Positions 15,855 to 24,419 of a stretch of DNA of 64,000 nucleotides are shown in pieces. Position 1 is the stretch's first letter, and each line of letters starts with the position of its first letter. Below the pieces are notes generated by a model. It saw only the letters and a program-made list of their open reading frames with translations. It made no database searches and was not told the DNA's origin. The stretch is from Streptomyces coeruleorubidus (lineage in GTDB: Bacteria > Actinomycetota > Actinomycetes > Streptomycetales > Streptomycetaceae): NCBI RefSeq assembly GCF_008705135.1, contig NZ_CP023694.1, positions 6,057,001-6,121,000 of the forward strand, read 5' to 3'. The position numbers and the translations under genes were made by a program.

Positions 15855-16952
15855 GTGTCCGCAGTCTCCGACCGTCTCCCCACTTTCCCCTGGGACAAGC
15901 TGACGCCGTTCAAGGCCACGGCCGCCGCCCATCCGGACGGCATCGTGGATCTGTCGGTCGGCACCCCGGTCGACCCGGTCCCCGAGCTGATCCAGAAGGC
16001 GCTGGTCGCCGCGGCGGACTCCCCGGGCTACCCGACCGTCTGGGGCACGCCCGAGCTGCGCGACGCGATCACCGGCTGGGTCGAGCGCCGCCTCGGCGCC
16101 CGGGACGTCACCCACCGCCACGTCCTGCCGATCGTCGGCTCCAAGGAGCTCGTCGCCTGGCTCCCGACACAGCTGGGCCTCGGTCCCGGCGACCGGGTGG
16201 CCTTCCCGCGCCTGGCCTACCCGACCTACGAGGTGGGCGCCCGCCTGGCCCGCGCCGAGTACGAGGCCTACGACGACCCGACGCGGCTGGACCCCGAAGG
16301 CCTGAAGCTCCTCTGGCTGAACTCCCCGTCCAACCCGACGGGCAAGGTCCTGTCGAAGGCGGAGCTCACCCGGATCGTCGCCTGGGCCCGCGAGCACGGC
16401 GTCCTGCTCTTCTCCGACGAGTGCTACCTGGAGCTGGGCTGGGAGGCCGAGCCGGTCTCGGTGCTGCACCCGGACGTCAACGGCGGCTCGTACGAGGGCA
16501 TCGTCGCGGTCCACAGCCTCTCCAAGCGCTCGAACCTGGCCGGCTACCGGGCGGCGTTCCTGGCCGGCGACCCCGCGGTCCTGGCTCCCCTCCTGGAGAT
16601 CCGCAAGCACGGCGGCATGATGACGTCGGCACCGACCCAGGCAGCGGTGATCGCGGCCCTCGGCGACGACGACCACGTCCGTGTCCAACGCGAGCGCTAC
16701 ACCGCCCGCCGCGCGCTCCTGTGCGCGGCCCTGCTCGCCCACGGCTTCCGCATCGAGCACAGCGAGGCCAGCCTCTACCTGTGGGCCACGAGGGGCGAGT
16801 CCTGCTGGGACACGGTGGCCCACCTGGCCGAACGAGGCATCCTCGTGGCCCCGGGCGACTTCTACGGCCCGGCGGGCGCGCAGTTCGTCCGAGTGGCTCT
16901 GACGGCGACGGACGAGCGGGTACGGGCGGCGGTGGACCGGCTGAGCAAGTAG
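15855..16952 (+). CDS. dapC: Succinyldiaminopimelate transaminase (PLP aminotransferase)
   Basis: 365 aa, class I/II aminotransferase fold. The PLP lysine is in HSLSKRSNLAGYR (near residue 226), with the LNSPSNPTG loop around 160-168 and the FSDECYLELGW aspartate that contacts the pyridine nitrogen. It converts N-succinyl-2-amino-6-oxopimelate to N-succinyl-LL-diaminopimelate, in the lysine and peptidoglycan DAP pathway. dapE, the next enzyme, lies 2 kb downstream. The GTG start encodes VSAVSDRLP; the ribosome site is weak. Confidence 0.93.
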   Translation: MSAVSDRLPTFPWDKLTPFKATAAAHPDGIVDLSVGTPVDPVPELIQKALVAAADSPGYPTVWGTPELRDAITGWVERRLGARDVTHRHVLPIVGSKELVAWLPTQLGLGPGDRVAFPRLAYPTYEVGARLARAEYEAYDDPTRLDPEGLKLLWLNSPSNPTGKVLSKAELTRIVAWAREHGVLLFSDECYLELGWEAEPVSVLHPDVNGGSYEGIVAVHSLSKRSNLAGYRAAFLAGDPAVLAPLLEIRKHGGMMTSAPTQAAVIAALGDDDHVRVQRERYTARRALLCAALLAHGFRIEHSEASLYLWATRGESCWDTVAHLAERGILVAPGDFYGPAGAQFVRVALTATDERVRAAVDRLSK

Positions 16953-16995
16953 CGGCTGCCGCTGAGGGCAGTCGTTCGGCCGGTGCCGGAACGAA

Positions 16996-17032
16996 CCGAA
17001 GGGGTCCAGGGAAGCTCCCTGGACCCCTTCGG
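16996..17032. terminator. Bidirectional terminator between convergent genes
   Basis: A perfect 17-bp stem (CCGAAGGGGTCCAGGGA and its complement) with a 3-base loop sits between the ends of dapC (+) and the secreted-protein gene (-). Confidence 0.9.
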
Positions 17033-17047
17033 CGATAAAGCCCGGTG

Positions 17048-17494
17048 TCAGCCGACCGGCAGGCCCTTCGCCGGCAGCGAGCCCGCAGACGGCACCCCAC
17101 CCTTCGTCAGGGAGTCCGTCGGCAGACCCCCCGGCGCCGAACCAGCCGCGTCACCGACGAGCTGCCCGGCGGAGCCCGCCGCGTCACCGGCCGCCTTCTG
17201 CGCGAGGGGCGTGGTCTTCTTGACCGTCTTGCCGCCGATCTTGCCCGCGGCCGGCACCGCCTTCTTCACGGTCTTGCCGCCGGTGTCACCCGCGGACCTG
17301 GTGACGTCCTGCGCCGCGCCGTCGACGGTGTTGCCGACGTTCGCCCCGTCCAGGGCGGTCAGCCCGCCGAGGTTCGGGTTGGCCGGCAGCTCGGGGGCCG
17401 CACTGGCGGAGCCGGCCGCACCGACCCCGGCAGCCGCTCCCGCAGCGACGATCAGCGCGGCTCGGGCGATCCGGCGGGTCAGGGGGAGGGACAT
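17048..17494 (-). CDS. Secreted Ala/Gly-rich small protein
   Basis: 148 aa. A clear signal peptide (MSLPLTRRIARAALIVAAG... ending ASAAPEL, cleavage after about residue 31) precedes a low-complexity mature part with a duplicated GGKTVKK segment and a Gly/Ala/Pro-rich tail. The ATG start follows AAGGAG at a good spacing, so the longer open frame upstream is not used. There is no enzymatic motif. A 16-bp palindrome lies in its upstream region at 17618-17633. I do not recognise a function. Confidence 0.82.
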   Translation of the reverse strand: MSLPLTRRIARAALIVAAGAAAGVGAAGSASAAPELPANPNLGGLTALDGANVGNTVDGAAQDVTRSAGDTGGKTVKKAVPAAGKIGGKTVKKTTPLAQKAAGDAAGSAGQLVGDAAGSAPGGLPTDSLTKGGVPSAGSLPAKGLPVG

Positions 17495-17836
17495 GGTGCT
17501 CCTTCGACGGAGAGAACAGTGTGGTTCGTGAAGTGTCCGACCGGGTCCGGGAGTTGATCGACTGGCTGTTGATCGCCCCGGCTCGGACGCAGTGACTACC
17601 GCTCGAAGCCCTCGAAGGTTGCGGCGCCGCAACGTAAAGAGTTGGCAATGCGTCGCATAATCGGCTGCGGACAAACGGGCAAAGAGGCACCCGCCAGAAA
17701 GACCGCCGAATCCTTCCAGCCCTTTGCCCCCAACGTATTCACGGACCCTGGGTGAGGGCGTGAAAACCTGAACACACCGTCGCGGCAGAGCCACGCGGGC
17801 AACCCTCACGGGTGAGTGCCCGTACCCCTGCCCGAT
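17495..17836. other. Intergenic region with a 16-bp perfect palindrome
   Basis: This stretch of 342 bases between two minus-strand genes has no convincing ORF. GTTGCGGCGCCGCAAC (17618-17633) is a perfect palindrome about 125 bases upstream of the secreted-protein start and may be an operator. GGGCAACCCTCACGGGTGAGTGCCC near 17800-17824 is a hairpin that could terminate the upstream minus-strand gene. Confidence 0.5.
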
Positions 17837-18820
17837 CTAGCGCATCGTGACAATGCGGACGGCGTCCGCGTCCCGTTCCGCACCCGCCGTGCCCTTCGCC
17901 GCGGCGTCCCGCCACTCGCTGGCGGTGTTCCCGGCGACCCACTCCCGCCCCGCGTACGTGACGCGTGCGATGTGCAGCTCGGAGGCGTTGGCCACGGCCC
18001 AGTGCGCCAGCTGCCAGCCGCGCTGCTCCACGCTCCGTCCGTCGGCGGAACTCGTCGCGTCGGTCACCGGCAGCGTCACGGTCCGCCCGCCGGACCCGCC
18101 CGCAGCGCTCGGGGTCGGCGTCGGCGTGGCCGCCGGCGAGCGGCCCACCTCCGCACCGGCCGTCTCCAGCACATCGCGCCCGAAGTCCCGCACGAGCGCC
18201 GCGCGCACCCCGTCCGGGCCCGTCGCCCGGGTCGCGGCCGGGCGGCCCTCGCAGGTCAGCGTGGCCGCGGACTGCCCGGTGAGCGCCGCGGCGAGCAGCG
18301 CCGCGTCCGGCTCGTGCTTGGCGTAGGCCTGCGGGAAGCCGCTGCGCTGCACGCGCTGCGCGGCGACCGTGAGCGGCAGCCGGGTGTAGCCGGGCACCTT
18401 GACCAGGTGGTCGTAGAACTCGCCGGCCGAGTACGTCGGGTCCATGATCTCCTTCGGCGTGCCCCAGCCCTGCGAGGGCCGCTGCTGGAACAGGCCGAGC
18501 GAGTCCCGGTCGCCGTGGTTGATGTTGCGCAGGGCCGACTCCTGGAGCGCGGTCGCCAGCGCGATGGTCACGGCCCGCTCGGGCAGGCCGCGTCCGTCAC
18601 CCACGGCGGCGATCGTCGCCGCGTTCACCGCCTGCTCGGGCGTGAACTCGTACGACGCCCCGTCGCCCTTGCCGGAGACGACTTTGCAGCCCGGTTCGCC
18701 TGTGCCTCCGGTGACGTACTGCACCACGAGGTAACCGGCGATCGCGAGCAGGATCACGAACGCGGACCCGCATCGGAAGAGGCGGCCGCGACGCTTGGGG
18801 GGAGAGGACGGCTCTGGCAC
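17837..18820 (-). CDS. Membrane-anchored lytic-transglycosylase-like protein
   Basis: 327 aa from a GTG start (VPEPSSPPKRRGR). An N-terminal helix (SAFVILLAIAGYLVVQYV) anchors an external domain. The motif ALATALQESALRNI...DRDSLGLFQQRPSQGWG resembles the catalytic-Glu and GLFQ motifs of lysozyme-like transglycosylases, with the Glu in LQESAL as candidate acid. A Pro/Thr/Ser linker and a C-terminal domain with HWAVANAS follow. Such proteins are often annotated in Streptomyces as heavy-metal transporter, which the sequence does not support. It is divergent from dapE; the start lacks a clear ribosome site. Confidence 0.8.
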   Translation of the reverse strand: MPEPSSPPKRRGRLFRCGSAFVILLAIAGYLVVQYVTGGTGEPGCKVVSGKGDGASYEFTPEQAVNAATIAAVGDGRGLPERAVTIALATALQESALRNINHGDRDSLGLFQQRPSQGWGTPKEIMDPTYSAGEFYDHLVKVPGYTRLPLTVAAQRVQRSGFPQAYAKHEPDAALLAAALTGQSAATLTCEGRPAATRATGPDGVRAALVRDFGRDVLETAGAEVGRSPAATPTPTPSAAGGSGGRTVTLPVTDATSSADGRSVEQRGWQLAHWAVANASELHIARVTYAGREWVAGNTASEWRDAAAKGTAGAERDADAVRIVTMR

Positions 18821-18891
18821 GCCGTACAAGGTACTGGAGAGTACGGAGTGCCCTGTGCCGGGTGTGGACAGTGTGCACAGTCCTGGCGCGT

Positions 18892-18897
18892 TAGGGT
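18892..18897 (+). promoter_or_regulatory. Candidate -10 box of a leaderless dapE transcript
   Basis: TAGGGT is followed by seven bases and then the dapE ATG, with no ribosome site. Confidence 0.45.
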
Positions 18898-18904
18898 CGA
18901 CGGC

Positions 18905-19984
18905 ATGGCCGACACCTCTCTTGACCTCACGCTGGACGCCGCAGAGCTCACCGCCCGGCTCGTCGACTTCCGTTCCGAGAGCGGCACCGAGAAGCCGCTC
19001 GCGGACGCGATCGAGACCGCGCTGCGCGCGCTGCCCCACCTGACGGTCGAGCGGTTCGGCAACAACGTCGTGGCGCGGACGGACCTGGGCCGCCCGGAGC
19101 GGGTGATCCTGGCCGGTCACATCGACACCGTCCCGATCGCGGAAAACGTCCCTTCCCGCCTGGACGAGGACGGCGTCCTGTGGGGCTGCGGCACGTGCGA
19201 CATGAAGTCGGGCGTCGCGGTCCAGTTGCGCATCGCGGCCACGGTCCCGGCCCCCAACCGCGACCTGACCTTCGTCTTCTACGACAACGAGGAGGTCGCC
19301 GCGGAGCTGAACGGCCTCAAGCACGTCTCCGAGGCGCACCCCGAGTGGCTCCAGGGCGACTTCGCGGTCCTCCTGGAACCGTCGGACGGCCAGGTCGAGG
19401 GCGGCTGCCAGGGCACGCTGCGGGTGCTGCTGAAGACCAAGGGCGAGCGGGCCCACTCGGCGCGCGGCTGGATGGGCTCCAACGCGATCCACGCGGCGGC
19501 TCCGATCCTCGCCCGCCTGGCCTCCTACGAGCCGCGGTGGCCGGTCATCGACGGCCTGGAGTACCGCGAGGGCCTGAACGCGGTGGGCATCGCCGGGGGA
19601 GTGGCCGGCAACGTCATCCCCGACGAGTGCGTCGTCACCGTCAACTTCCGCTACGCGCCCGACCGCACGTCCGAGGAGGCCGTGGCCCACGTCCGGGAGG
19701 TCTTCGCGGACTGCGGCGTGGACGAGTTCGAGGTGGTCGACCACAGCTCGGCCGCGATGCCGGGCCTGTCCCACCCGGCGGCGAAGGCGTTCATCGAGGC
19801 GGTGGGCGGCACCCCGATGCCGAAGTACGGCTGGACGGACGTGTCCCGCTTCTCGGCCCTGGGCGTCCCCGCGGTCAACTACGGCCCGGGCAACCCCCAC
19901 TTGGCGCACAAGCGGGACGAGCGCGTGGAGATCGCGAAGGTCCTCGCGGGTGAGGAGCGCCTGCGGACCTGGCTGACGGCCTGA
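18905..19984 (+). CDS. dapE: Succinyl-diaminopimelate desuccinylase
   Basis: 359 aa M20 peptidase-family enzyme that hydrolyses N-succinyl-LL-DAP to LL-DAP and succinate for lysine and cell-wall synthesis. Zinc-site motifs are ILAGHIDTVP (His near 64), GCGTCDMKSG (bridging Asp near 98) and YDNEEV (catalytic Glu-Glu), with the distal NYGPGNPHLAHKRDE histidine. The first ATG after a leaderless-type -10 hexamer is used. A longer open frame upstream is an artefact. Confidence 0.94.
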   Translation: MADTSLDLTLDAAELTARLVDFRSESGTEKPLADAIETALRALPHLTVERFGNNVVARTDLGRPERVILAGHIDTVPIAENVPSRLDEDGVLWGCGTCDMKSGVAVQLRIAATVPAPNRDLTFVFYDNEEVAAELNGLKHVSEAHPEWLQGDFAVLLEPSDGQVEGGCQGTLRVLLKTKGERAHSARGWMGSNAIHAAAPILARLASYEPRWPVIDGLEYREGLNAVGIAGGVAGNVIPDECVVTVNFRYAPDRTSEEAVAHVREVFADCGVDEFEVVDHSSAAMPGLSHPAAKAFIEAVGGTPMPKYGWTDVSRFSALGVPAVNYGPGNPHLAHKRDERVEIAKVLAGEERLRTWLTA

Positions 19985-20102
19985 CCGGCCGGAACACCAT
20001 CGTGTTTACGGCGCTCGATCGCGGACATGCTCACGTCCCTCGTTCGTAACCCGCGTAGATCTACGCTGAGGCGGAACGACCGGCACGACGGAGGGAGCGC
20101 AC

Positions 20103-20861
20103 ATGGCGACCGGCAACCCCGAGGGGAAGAAGCAGCCGCCGGAGGAACAGCGCCTGGGCCCGGTCCTCCGGAGGCGGGGGCAGGTGCAGGCCAGCACCAC
20201 CGACCAGCGGCTGCTGGACGAGCGCGCCCCGTCCGACTGGGTGCACACCGACCCCTGGCGCGTGCTGCGCATCCAGTCGGAGTTCATCGAGGGCTTCGGT
20301 GCGCTCGCCGAACTCCCGCCCGCGATCAGCGTGTTCGGCTCGGCCCGTACTCCGGCGGACTCACCCGAGTACGAGGCGGGTGTCCGGCTGGGCCGGGGCC
20401 TGGTGGACGCGGGCTTCGCGGTCATCACGGGCGGCGGCCCGGGCGCGATGGAGGCGGCCAACAAGGGTGCCCTGGAGGCCAAGGGCATCTCGGTCGGCCT
20501 CGGCATCGAGCTGCCGTTCGAGCAGGGCCTGAACCCGTACGTCGACATCGGCCTCAACTTCCGCTACTTCTTCGTCCGGAAGATGATGTTCGTCAAGTAC
20601 GCCCAGGGCTTCGTCGTCCTGCCCGGCGGCCTCGGCACCCTCGACGAACTCTTCGAGGCCCTCACCCTCGTCCAGACGCAGAAGGTCACCCGCTTCCCGA
20701 TCGTCCTCTTCGGCAGCGAGTACTGGGGCGGCCTCGTCGACTGGCTCCGCCACACGGTCATCGCCCAGGGCAAGGCCGCGGAGAAGGACCTCCTCCTGTT
20801 CCACGTCACGGACGACGTGGACGAGGCGGTGGCACTGGTGTCGAAGGAAGCGGGCAGATAG
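20103..20861 (+). CDS. LOG-family nucleoside-5'-monophosphate phosphoribohydrolase (TIGR00730)
   Basis: 252 aa Rossmann-fold protein with the two LOG signatures: GGGPGAMEAANKGA (about 112-125) and PGGLGTLDELFE (near 175), the latter carrying the catalytic Glu. Related enzymes release ribose phosphate from cytokinin or purine nucleotides. The ATG follows GGAGGGAGCGCAC. In M. tuberculosis the homologue (Rv1205) makes cytokinins, and it lies in the same gene order beside dapE. Confidence 0.9.
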   Translation: MATGNPEGKKQPPEEQRLGPVLRRRGQVQASTTDQRLLDERAPSDWVHTDPWRVLRIQSEFIEGFGALAELPPAISVFGSARTPADSPEYEAGVRLGRGLVDAGFAVITGGGPGAMEAANKGALEAKGISVGLGIELPFEQGLNPYVDIGLNFRYFFVRKMMFVKYAQGFVVLPGGLGTLDELFEALTLVQTQKVTRFPIVLFGSEYWGGLVDWLRHTVIAQGKAAEKDLLLFHVTDDVDEAVALVSKEAGR

Positions 20862-20950
20862 AGGCGAGCCGGGCTTCTTGTCCGAGCGATTCGGGTGGCG
20901 GTTGGGCATAGGTCCGGGGGTCCAGGGGGCGGAGCCGCCTGGTACCTCGG

Positions 20951-21811
20951 CTAGGCCAACCCGCGCCGCGCAACGGCAGGACCCCGATGCCCCGCGATCG
21001 CCCCGACCATCTCAAGCACCTGCCGCGTCTCGGCGACCTCATGCACCCGGTACACCTGCGCCCCCAGCCACGCGGACACCGCCGTGGTCGCCAACGTACC
21101 GATCACCCGCTCCTTCACCGGCCGATCCAACGTCTCCCCCACGAAGTCCTTGTTCGACAACGACACCAGCACCGGCCACCCCGTGGCGACCATCTCGCCC
21201 AGCCGCCGGGTCGCCTCCAGACTGTGCCGTGTGTTCTTCCCGAAGTCGTGCCCGGGATCGATCAAGATCGACTCCCTCGGCACGCCCAGCGCCAGCGCCC
21301 GCTCGGCCAGCCCGACCGTCACCTCCAGGATGTCGGCCATGACGTCGTCGTACTCCACCCGATGCGGCCGGGTCCGCGGCTCCGCGCCCCCCGCGTGCGT
21401 GCACACCAGCCCCACGCCGTACCGCGCGGCGACCTCGGCGAGCCCCGGATCCACGCCGCCCCACGCGTCGTTCAGCAGGTCCGCCCCGGCCTCGCACACG
21501 GCCGCCCCGACCTCGCCCCGCCACGTGTCGACGCTGATGATCACGTCCGGGAACCGCCGCCGCACCTCCGCGACGAAACCGACCGTCCGCCGGGCCTCCT
21601 CCTCGGCCGTGACCTCCTCGCCCGGCCCGGCCTTGACGCCGCCGATGTCGATGATCGCGGCTCCCTCGGCCACCGCCTGCTCCACGCGCGCGAGGGCGGG
21701 CTCGTCGCGGAAGGTCGCGCCCCGGTCGTAGAAGGAGTCCGGGGTCCGGTTCACGATCGCCATGATCACCGGCTCGTGCGGCCCGAATTCCCGCCTGCCC
21801 AGCCTGAGCAT
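20951..21811 (-). CDS. folP2: Dihydropteroate synthase-family protein, FolP2-type
   Basis: 286 aa TIM-barrel of the pterin-binding family. The N-terminal signature is MAIVNRTPDSFYDRGATF, rather than the MGVVNVTPDSFSDGG of genuine DHPS, and the second signature is IIDIGGVKAGPGE instead of DIGGESTRPG. These same changes mark mycobacterial FolP2, which is reported to lack DHPS activity. The genomic place (after dapE/LOG, divergent from the DivIVA-like gene and tag) also equals that of Rv1207 folP2. I therefore call it FolP2-like of uncertain activity; the true folP is expected elsewhere beside folK/folB. Confidence 0.88.
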   Translation of the reverse strand: MLRLGRREFGPHEPVIMAIVNRTPDSFYDRGATFRDEPALARVEQAVAEGAAIIDIGGVKAGPGEEVTAEEEARRTVGFVAEVRRRFPDVIISVDTWRGEVGAAVCEAGADLLNDAWGGVDPGLAEVAARYGVGLVCTHAGGAEPRTRPHRVEYDDVMADILEVTVGLAERALALGVPRESILIDPGHDFGKNTRHSLEATRRLGEMVATGWPVLVSLSNKDFVGETLDRPVKERVIGTLATTAVSAWLGAQVYRVHEVAETRQVLEMVGAIAGHRGPAVARRGLA

Positions 21812-21904
21812 CCGCTGTGACCCTTCCTGATACGTCCCCGTCTTCCGCCGCCTGCGACCCTAACTGTCACCGTCGCATGGCACGATCGGAGCCTGACACC
21901 ATCC

Positions 21905-22348
21905 GTGTCCGAAGACACCGACACATCCGACCGTGGGGGCTCCGCGATGGTTATGTTCCTGTTCCTGGTCGTCGCGCTCGCCGTCGTGGTCGCCGCGGTG
22001 ACCCTCGCCGTGGTGGGCGGCGGCGAGAACGGCCCGTTGCCCGAGGCCGCCCCCGAGCGGCTGCGGGACCCGCTGCCCCCGGACCGACCGGTCGACCGTG
22101 CCGACGTGGAGAGCCTCCGCTTCCCGCTCGCCGCCCGCGGCTACCGCATGGCGGACGTGGACGACGCCCTCAGCCGCCTCGGCGCCGAGCTCGCCGAGCG
22201 TGACGCCCGCATCGCCGACCTGGAGTCGGCCCTGGCGGGCGCCCGGGCGGCCGGCGCCCACGGCCCGGTGTCCAGGGAGAGCCACGCCCCCGCGGAGAAC
22301 CACGTGTCCATGGACAAGCCCGCCCCGCGCCAGGAGGACCGGCCGTGA
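21905..22348 (+). CDS. DivIVA-domain-like membrane protein
   Basis: 147 aa. One N-terminal transmembrane helix (MFLFLVVALAVVVAAVTLAVVG) is followed by a DivIVA-type segment: VESLRFPLAARGYRMADVDDALSRLGAEL, then a short coiled coil (ERDARIADLESAL). This pattern (F-x-x-x-x-R-G-Y-x-x-x-V-D) is shared with Wag31/DivIVA N-termini. The start is either GTG 21905 or ATG 21947, and the ribosome sites are weak. The stop overlaps the tag start by GTGA. M. tuberculosis Rv1209 is the positional equivalent. Confidence 0.82.
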   Translation: MSEDTDTSDRGGSAMVMFLFLVVALAVVVAAVTLAVVGGGENGPLPEAAPERLRDPLPPDRPVDRADVESLRFPLAARGYRMADVDDALSRLGAELAERDARIADLESALAGARAAGAHGPVSRESHAPAENHVSMDKPAPRQEDRP

Positions 22349-22929
22349 GTGACGGCGCCGCCCTCGCCGGGCCGGACGGCGCGCTGCGCTGCCCCTGGGC
22401 CCTGTCCGCCCCGGAGTACGTGGCGTACCACGACGAGGAGTGGGGCCGCCCGGTCCACGGCGACGACGCGCTCTTCGAGCGCCTCAGCCTGGAGGCCTTC
22501 CAGTCGGGCCTGTCCTGGATCACGATCCTGCGCCGCCGCCCCGGCTTCCGCGCCGCCTTCGCCGACTTCAAGATCGCCTCGGTGGCCGCCTTCGCCGACG
22601 AGGACCGCGAGCGCCTCCTGGCCGACGCGGGAATCATCCGCAACCGCGCCAAGATCGACGCGACGCTCGCCAACGCGCGCGCCCTGGCCGAGTGGGCCCC
22701 GGGCGAACTGGACGAGCTGATCTGGTCGCACGCCCCCGAGCCGGGCACCCGCCCGGTCCCGAAGGCGCTCTCCGACGTCCCGGCCGTCACACCCGAGTCG
22801 ACGGCCCTGTCCAAGGCGCTGAAGAAGCGGGGCCTGCGCTTCGTCGGCCCGACGACGGCGTACGCGCTGATGCAGGCCTGCGGACTGGTCGACGACCACC
22901 TCCAGGCCTGCGTCGCGCGTCGCACCTGA
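22345..22929 (+). CDS. tag: DNA-3-methyladenine glycosylase I
   Basis: 194 aa. It removes 3-methyladenine from alkylated DNA. It has the Tag hallmarks: RCPWALSAPEYVAYHDEEWG at the N-terminus, the LSLEAFQSGLSWITIL stretch and the C-terminal RFVGPTTAYALMQACGLVDDH helix-hairpin region. The conserved Cys near the N-terminus and His in DDHLQAC are expected zinc ligands. The GTG start overlaps the DivIVA-like stop. Confidence 0.93.
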   Translation: MSDGAALAGPDGALRCPWALSAPEYVAYHDEEWGRPVHGDDALFERLSLEAFQSGLSWITILRRRPGFRAAFADFKIASVAAFADEDRERLLADAGIIRNRAKIDATLANARALAEWAPGELDELIWSHAPEPGTRPVPKALSDVPAVTPESTALSKALKKRGLRFVGPTTAYALMQACGLVDDHLQACVARRT

Positions 22930-22944
22930 TGCCGTCGCAGCAGG

Positions 22945-23748
22945 TCAGCGCCCCAAGTACCGGGGCTTCTCCTTGTTGACGAAGGCCTGCACCGCGATCG
23001 CGTGGTCCTCGGAGGAGCCCGCCCGGGTCTGGAGCTCGTCCTCCTTCTCCAGGGTCTCCTCCAGGGAGTGCGTCAGCCCGTAGGCCATCGACTCCTTCAG
23101 CGCCGCGTACGCCACCGTCGGCCCCCCGGCCAGCGCCCGCGCCACCTTCTCGGCCTCCGCGCGCAGCTCGCCGGCCGGCACCAGCCGGTTGGCGATGCCG
23201 AGCTCGTACGCCTCCTGCGCGCTGATGCTCCTCGGGAAGAGCAGCAGGTCGGCCGCCCGCCCGGGGCCGATCACACGCGGCAGCGTCCAGGAGATCCCCG
23301 AGTCGGCGGTCAGCGCCACCCCGGCGAACGAGGTGTTGAACGCGGCCGTGTCCGCCACGATCCGGTAGTCCGCCGCGAGCGCGAAGCCGAAGCCCGCCCC
23401 GGCCGCCACCCCGTTCACGGCGGCGACGACCGGCTTCGCGGCCTCGGTCAGCGTCCGCACGATCGGGTTGTAGTGCTCCCGCACCGTGCTCATGGTCTGC
23501 CCGGAACCGGTCTCCCGGTCCTCGGCCAGCAGCCCGATGTGCTCCTTGAGGTCCTGCCCGACGCAGAACGCCCGGTCACCGGCGGCGGTCAGCAGCACCG
23601 CCCGTACGGCGGTGTCGTCCGCCGCGGACCGGACCGCCTCCCGCAGGGCGACCTTGGCCGCCACGTTCAGCGCGTTCATCGCCTCCGGGCGGTTCAGCGT
23701 GATCGTCGCGAGTCCGTCGCTCACCTCGTAGAGCACGGTGTCGGCCAT
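22945..23748 (-). CDS. Enoyl-CoA hydratase/isomerase family protein
   Basis: 267 aa crotonase-fold enzyme. The oxyanion-hole segments are RAFCVGQDLKEH and AAVNGVAAGAGFGFALAADY, the typical ECH signature. The GVALTADSGISWTLPR stretch carries Asp rather than the second catalytic Glu, as in PaaG/PaaB-type isomerases. The ATG start follows GAGGGGATACCCC. A role in aromatic or fatty acid degradation is plausible, but no pathway partners are adjacent. Confidence 0.9.
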   Translation of the reverse strand: MADTVLYEVSDGLATITLNRPEAMNALNVAAKVALREAVRSAADDTAVRAVLLTAAGDRAFCVGQDLKEHIGLLAEDRETGSGQTMSTVREHYNPIVRTLTEAAKPVVAAVNGVAAGAGFGFALAADYRIVADTAAFNTSFAGVALTADSGISWTLPRVIGPGRAADLLLFPRSISAQEAYELGIANRLVPAGELRAEAEKVARALAGGPTVAYAALKESMAYGLTHSLEETLEKEDELQTRAGSSEDHAIAVQAFVNKEKPRYLGR

Positions 23749-24133
23749 GGGGTATCCCCTCCGTGTCGCCGCTCGGGGACGTACCGGCCGGTACGTCCCG
23801 GGTCTGAGGACAGCATGACGGAGATCGCGGACGGGTGATCGGACCGGACATGTGACCTGCGTCAAAGAATTCTCGTCCGGATCCGTTCGGCGGAAGTGTG
23901 TGCGGTGGCGGAGTATCGCAGTCACATCGCCGAATTGAGTGGTTTTGCTCGCGTGCGTTGCCCAAGCGATGCCGACTGATGTTGGTCATCGGGTCCTGAG
24001 ATGCGGGATAATGGCTTGGAAGCAATGTGTTCGATGCCGGTGTCGCGTGTCCTGCCTCAAGGACCGCACTGTGCCCTTCTTCAGGGGTCCGTCGGCCTTG
24101 ACGATGAGCTGGGTTTCAGGAAGGGGAACGAGC
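23749..24133. other. Divergent intergenic region, no gene seen
   Basis: These 385 bases lie between the hydratase (-) and DUF3117 (+) genes. They are AT-richer than the surroundings, with GATAAT near 24008 and TTGACG near 24098 as possible promoter hexamers for the DUF3117 gene, but spacings are not ideal. No ORF with Streptomyces codon bias is present. Confidence 0.4.
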
Positions 24134-24301
24134 ATGGCGGCCATGAAGCCGCGGACGGGTGACGGCCCGCTCGAGGTGACCAAGGAGGGGCGGGGCATCG
24201 TCATGCGCGTTCCGCTCGAAGGCGGCGGTCGGCTCGTCGTCGAGCTGACCCCGGACGAGGCCGACGCCCTGGGCGATGCCCTCAAGAAGGTCGTCGGCTG
24301 A
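24134..24301 (+). CDS. DUF3117 small conserved protein
   Basis: 55 aa, beginning MAAMKPRTGDGPLEVTKE and ending ALGDALKKVVG. This is the nearly invariant DUF3117 family found across actinobacteria (Rv1211 in M. tuberculosis, same gene order). It is cytoplasmic, with a predicted beta-sandwich and a final helix. Its function is unknown. The ATG follows GGAAGGGGAACGAGC, and a clear terminator follows, so it is a monocistronic unit. Confidence 0.92.
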   Translation: MAAMKPRTGDGPLEVTKEGRGIVMRVPLEGGGRLVVELTPDEADALGDALKKVVG

Positions 24302-24323
24302 CGCGCGAGCGACCATACCCTTT

Positions 24324-24365
24324 CAGCTGCCCCGGCATCACATGAGGTGCCGGGGCGGCTGTTTT
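24324..24365 (+). terminator. Rho-independent terminator of the DUF3117 gene
   Basis: GCCCCGGCA/TGCCGGGGC stem extended by CAGC/GCTG, followed by TTTT. Confidence 0.85.
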
Positions 24366-24419
24366 CTCACCGATGTCTCTCGCCTGCCCCGGGTTCGGCC
24401 CGGCTAACGTGCTGCCCGG

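Noticed and set aside
17596..17809. Longer N-terminus of the secreted protein gene
   Set aside because: The extension has poor codon bias and no ribosome site; the signal peptide begins at the ATG at 17494.
20862..20950. Possible terminator or repeat between the LOG and folP2 genes
   Set aside because: GC-rich complementarity is short and ambiguous, below what I would call a hairpin.
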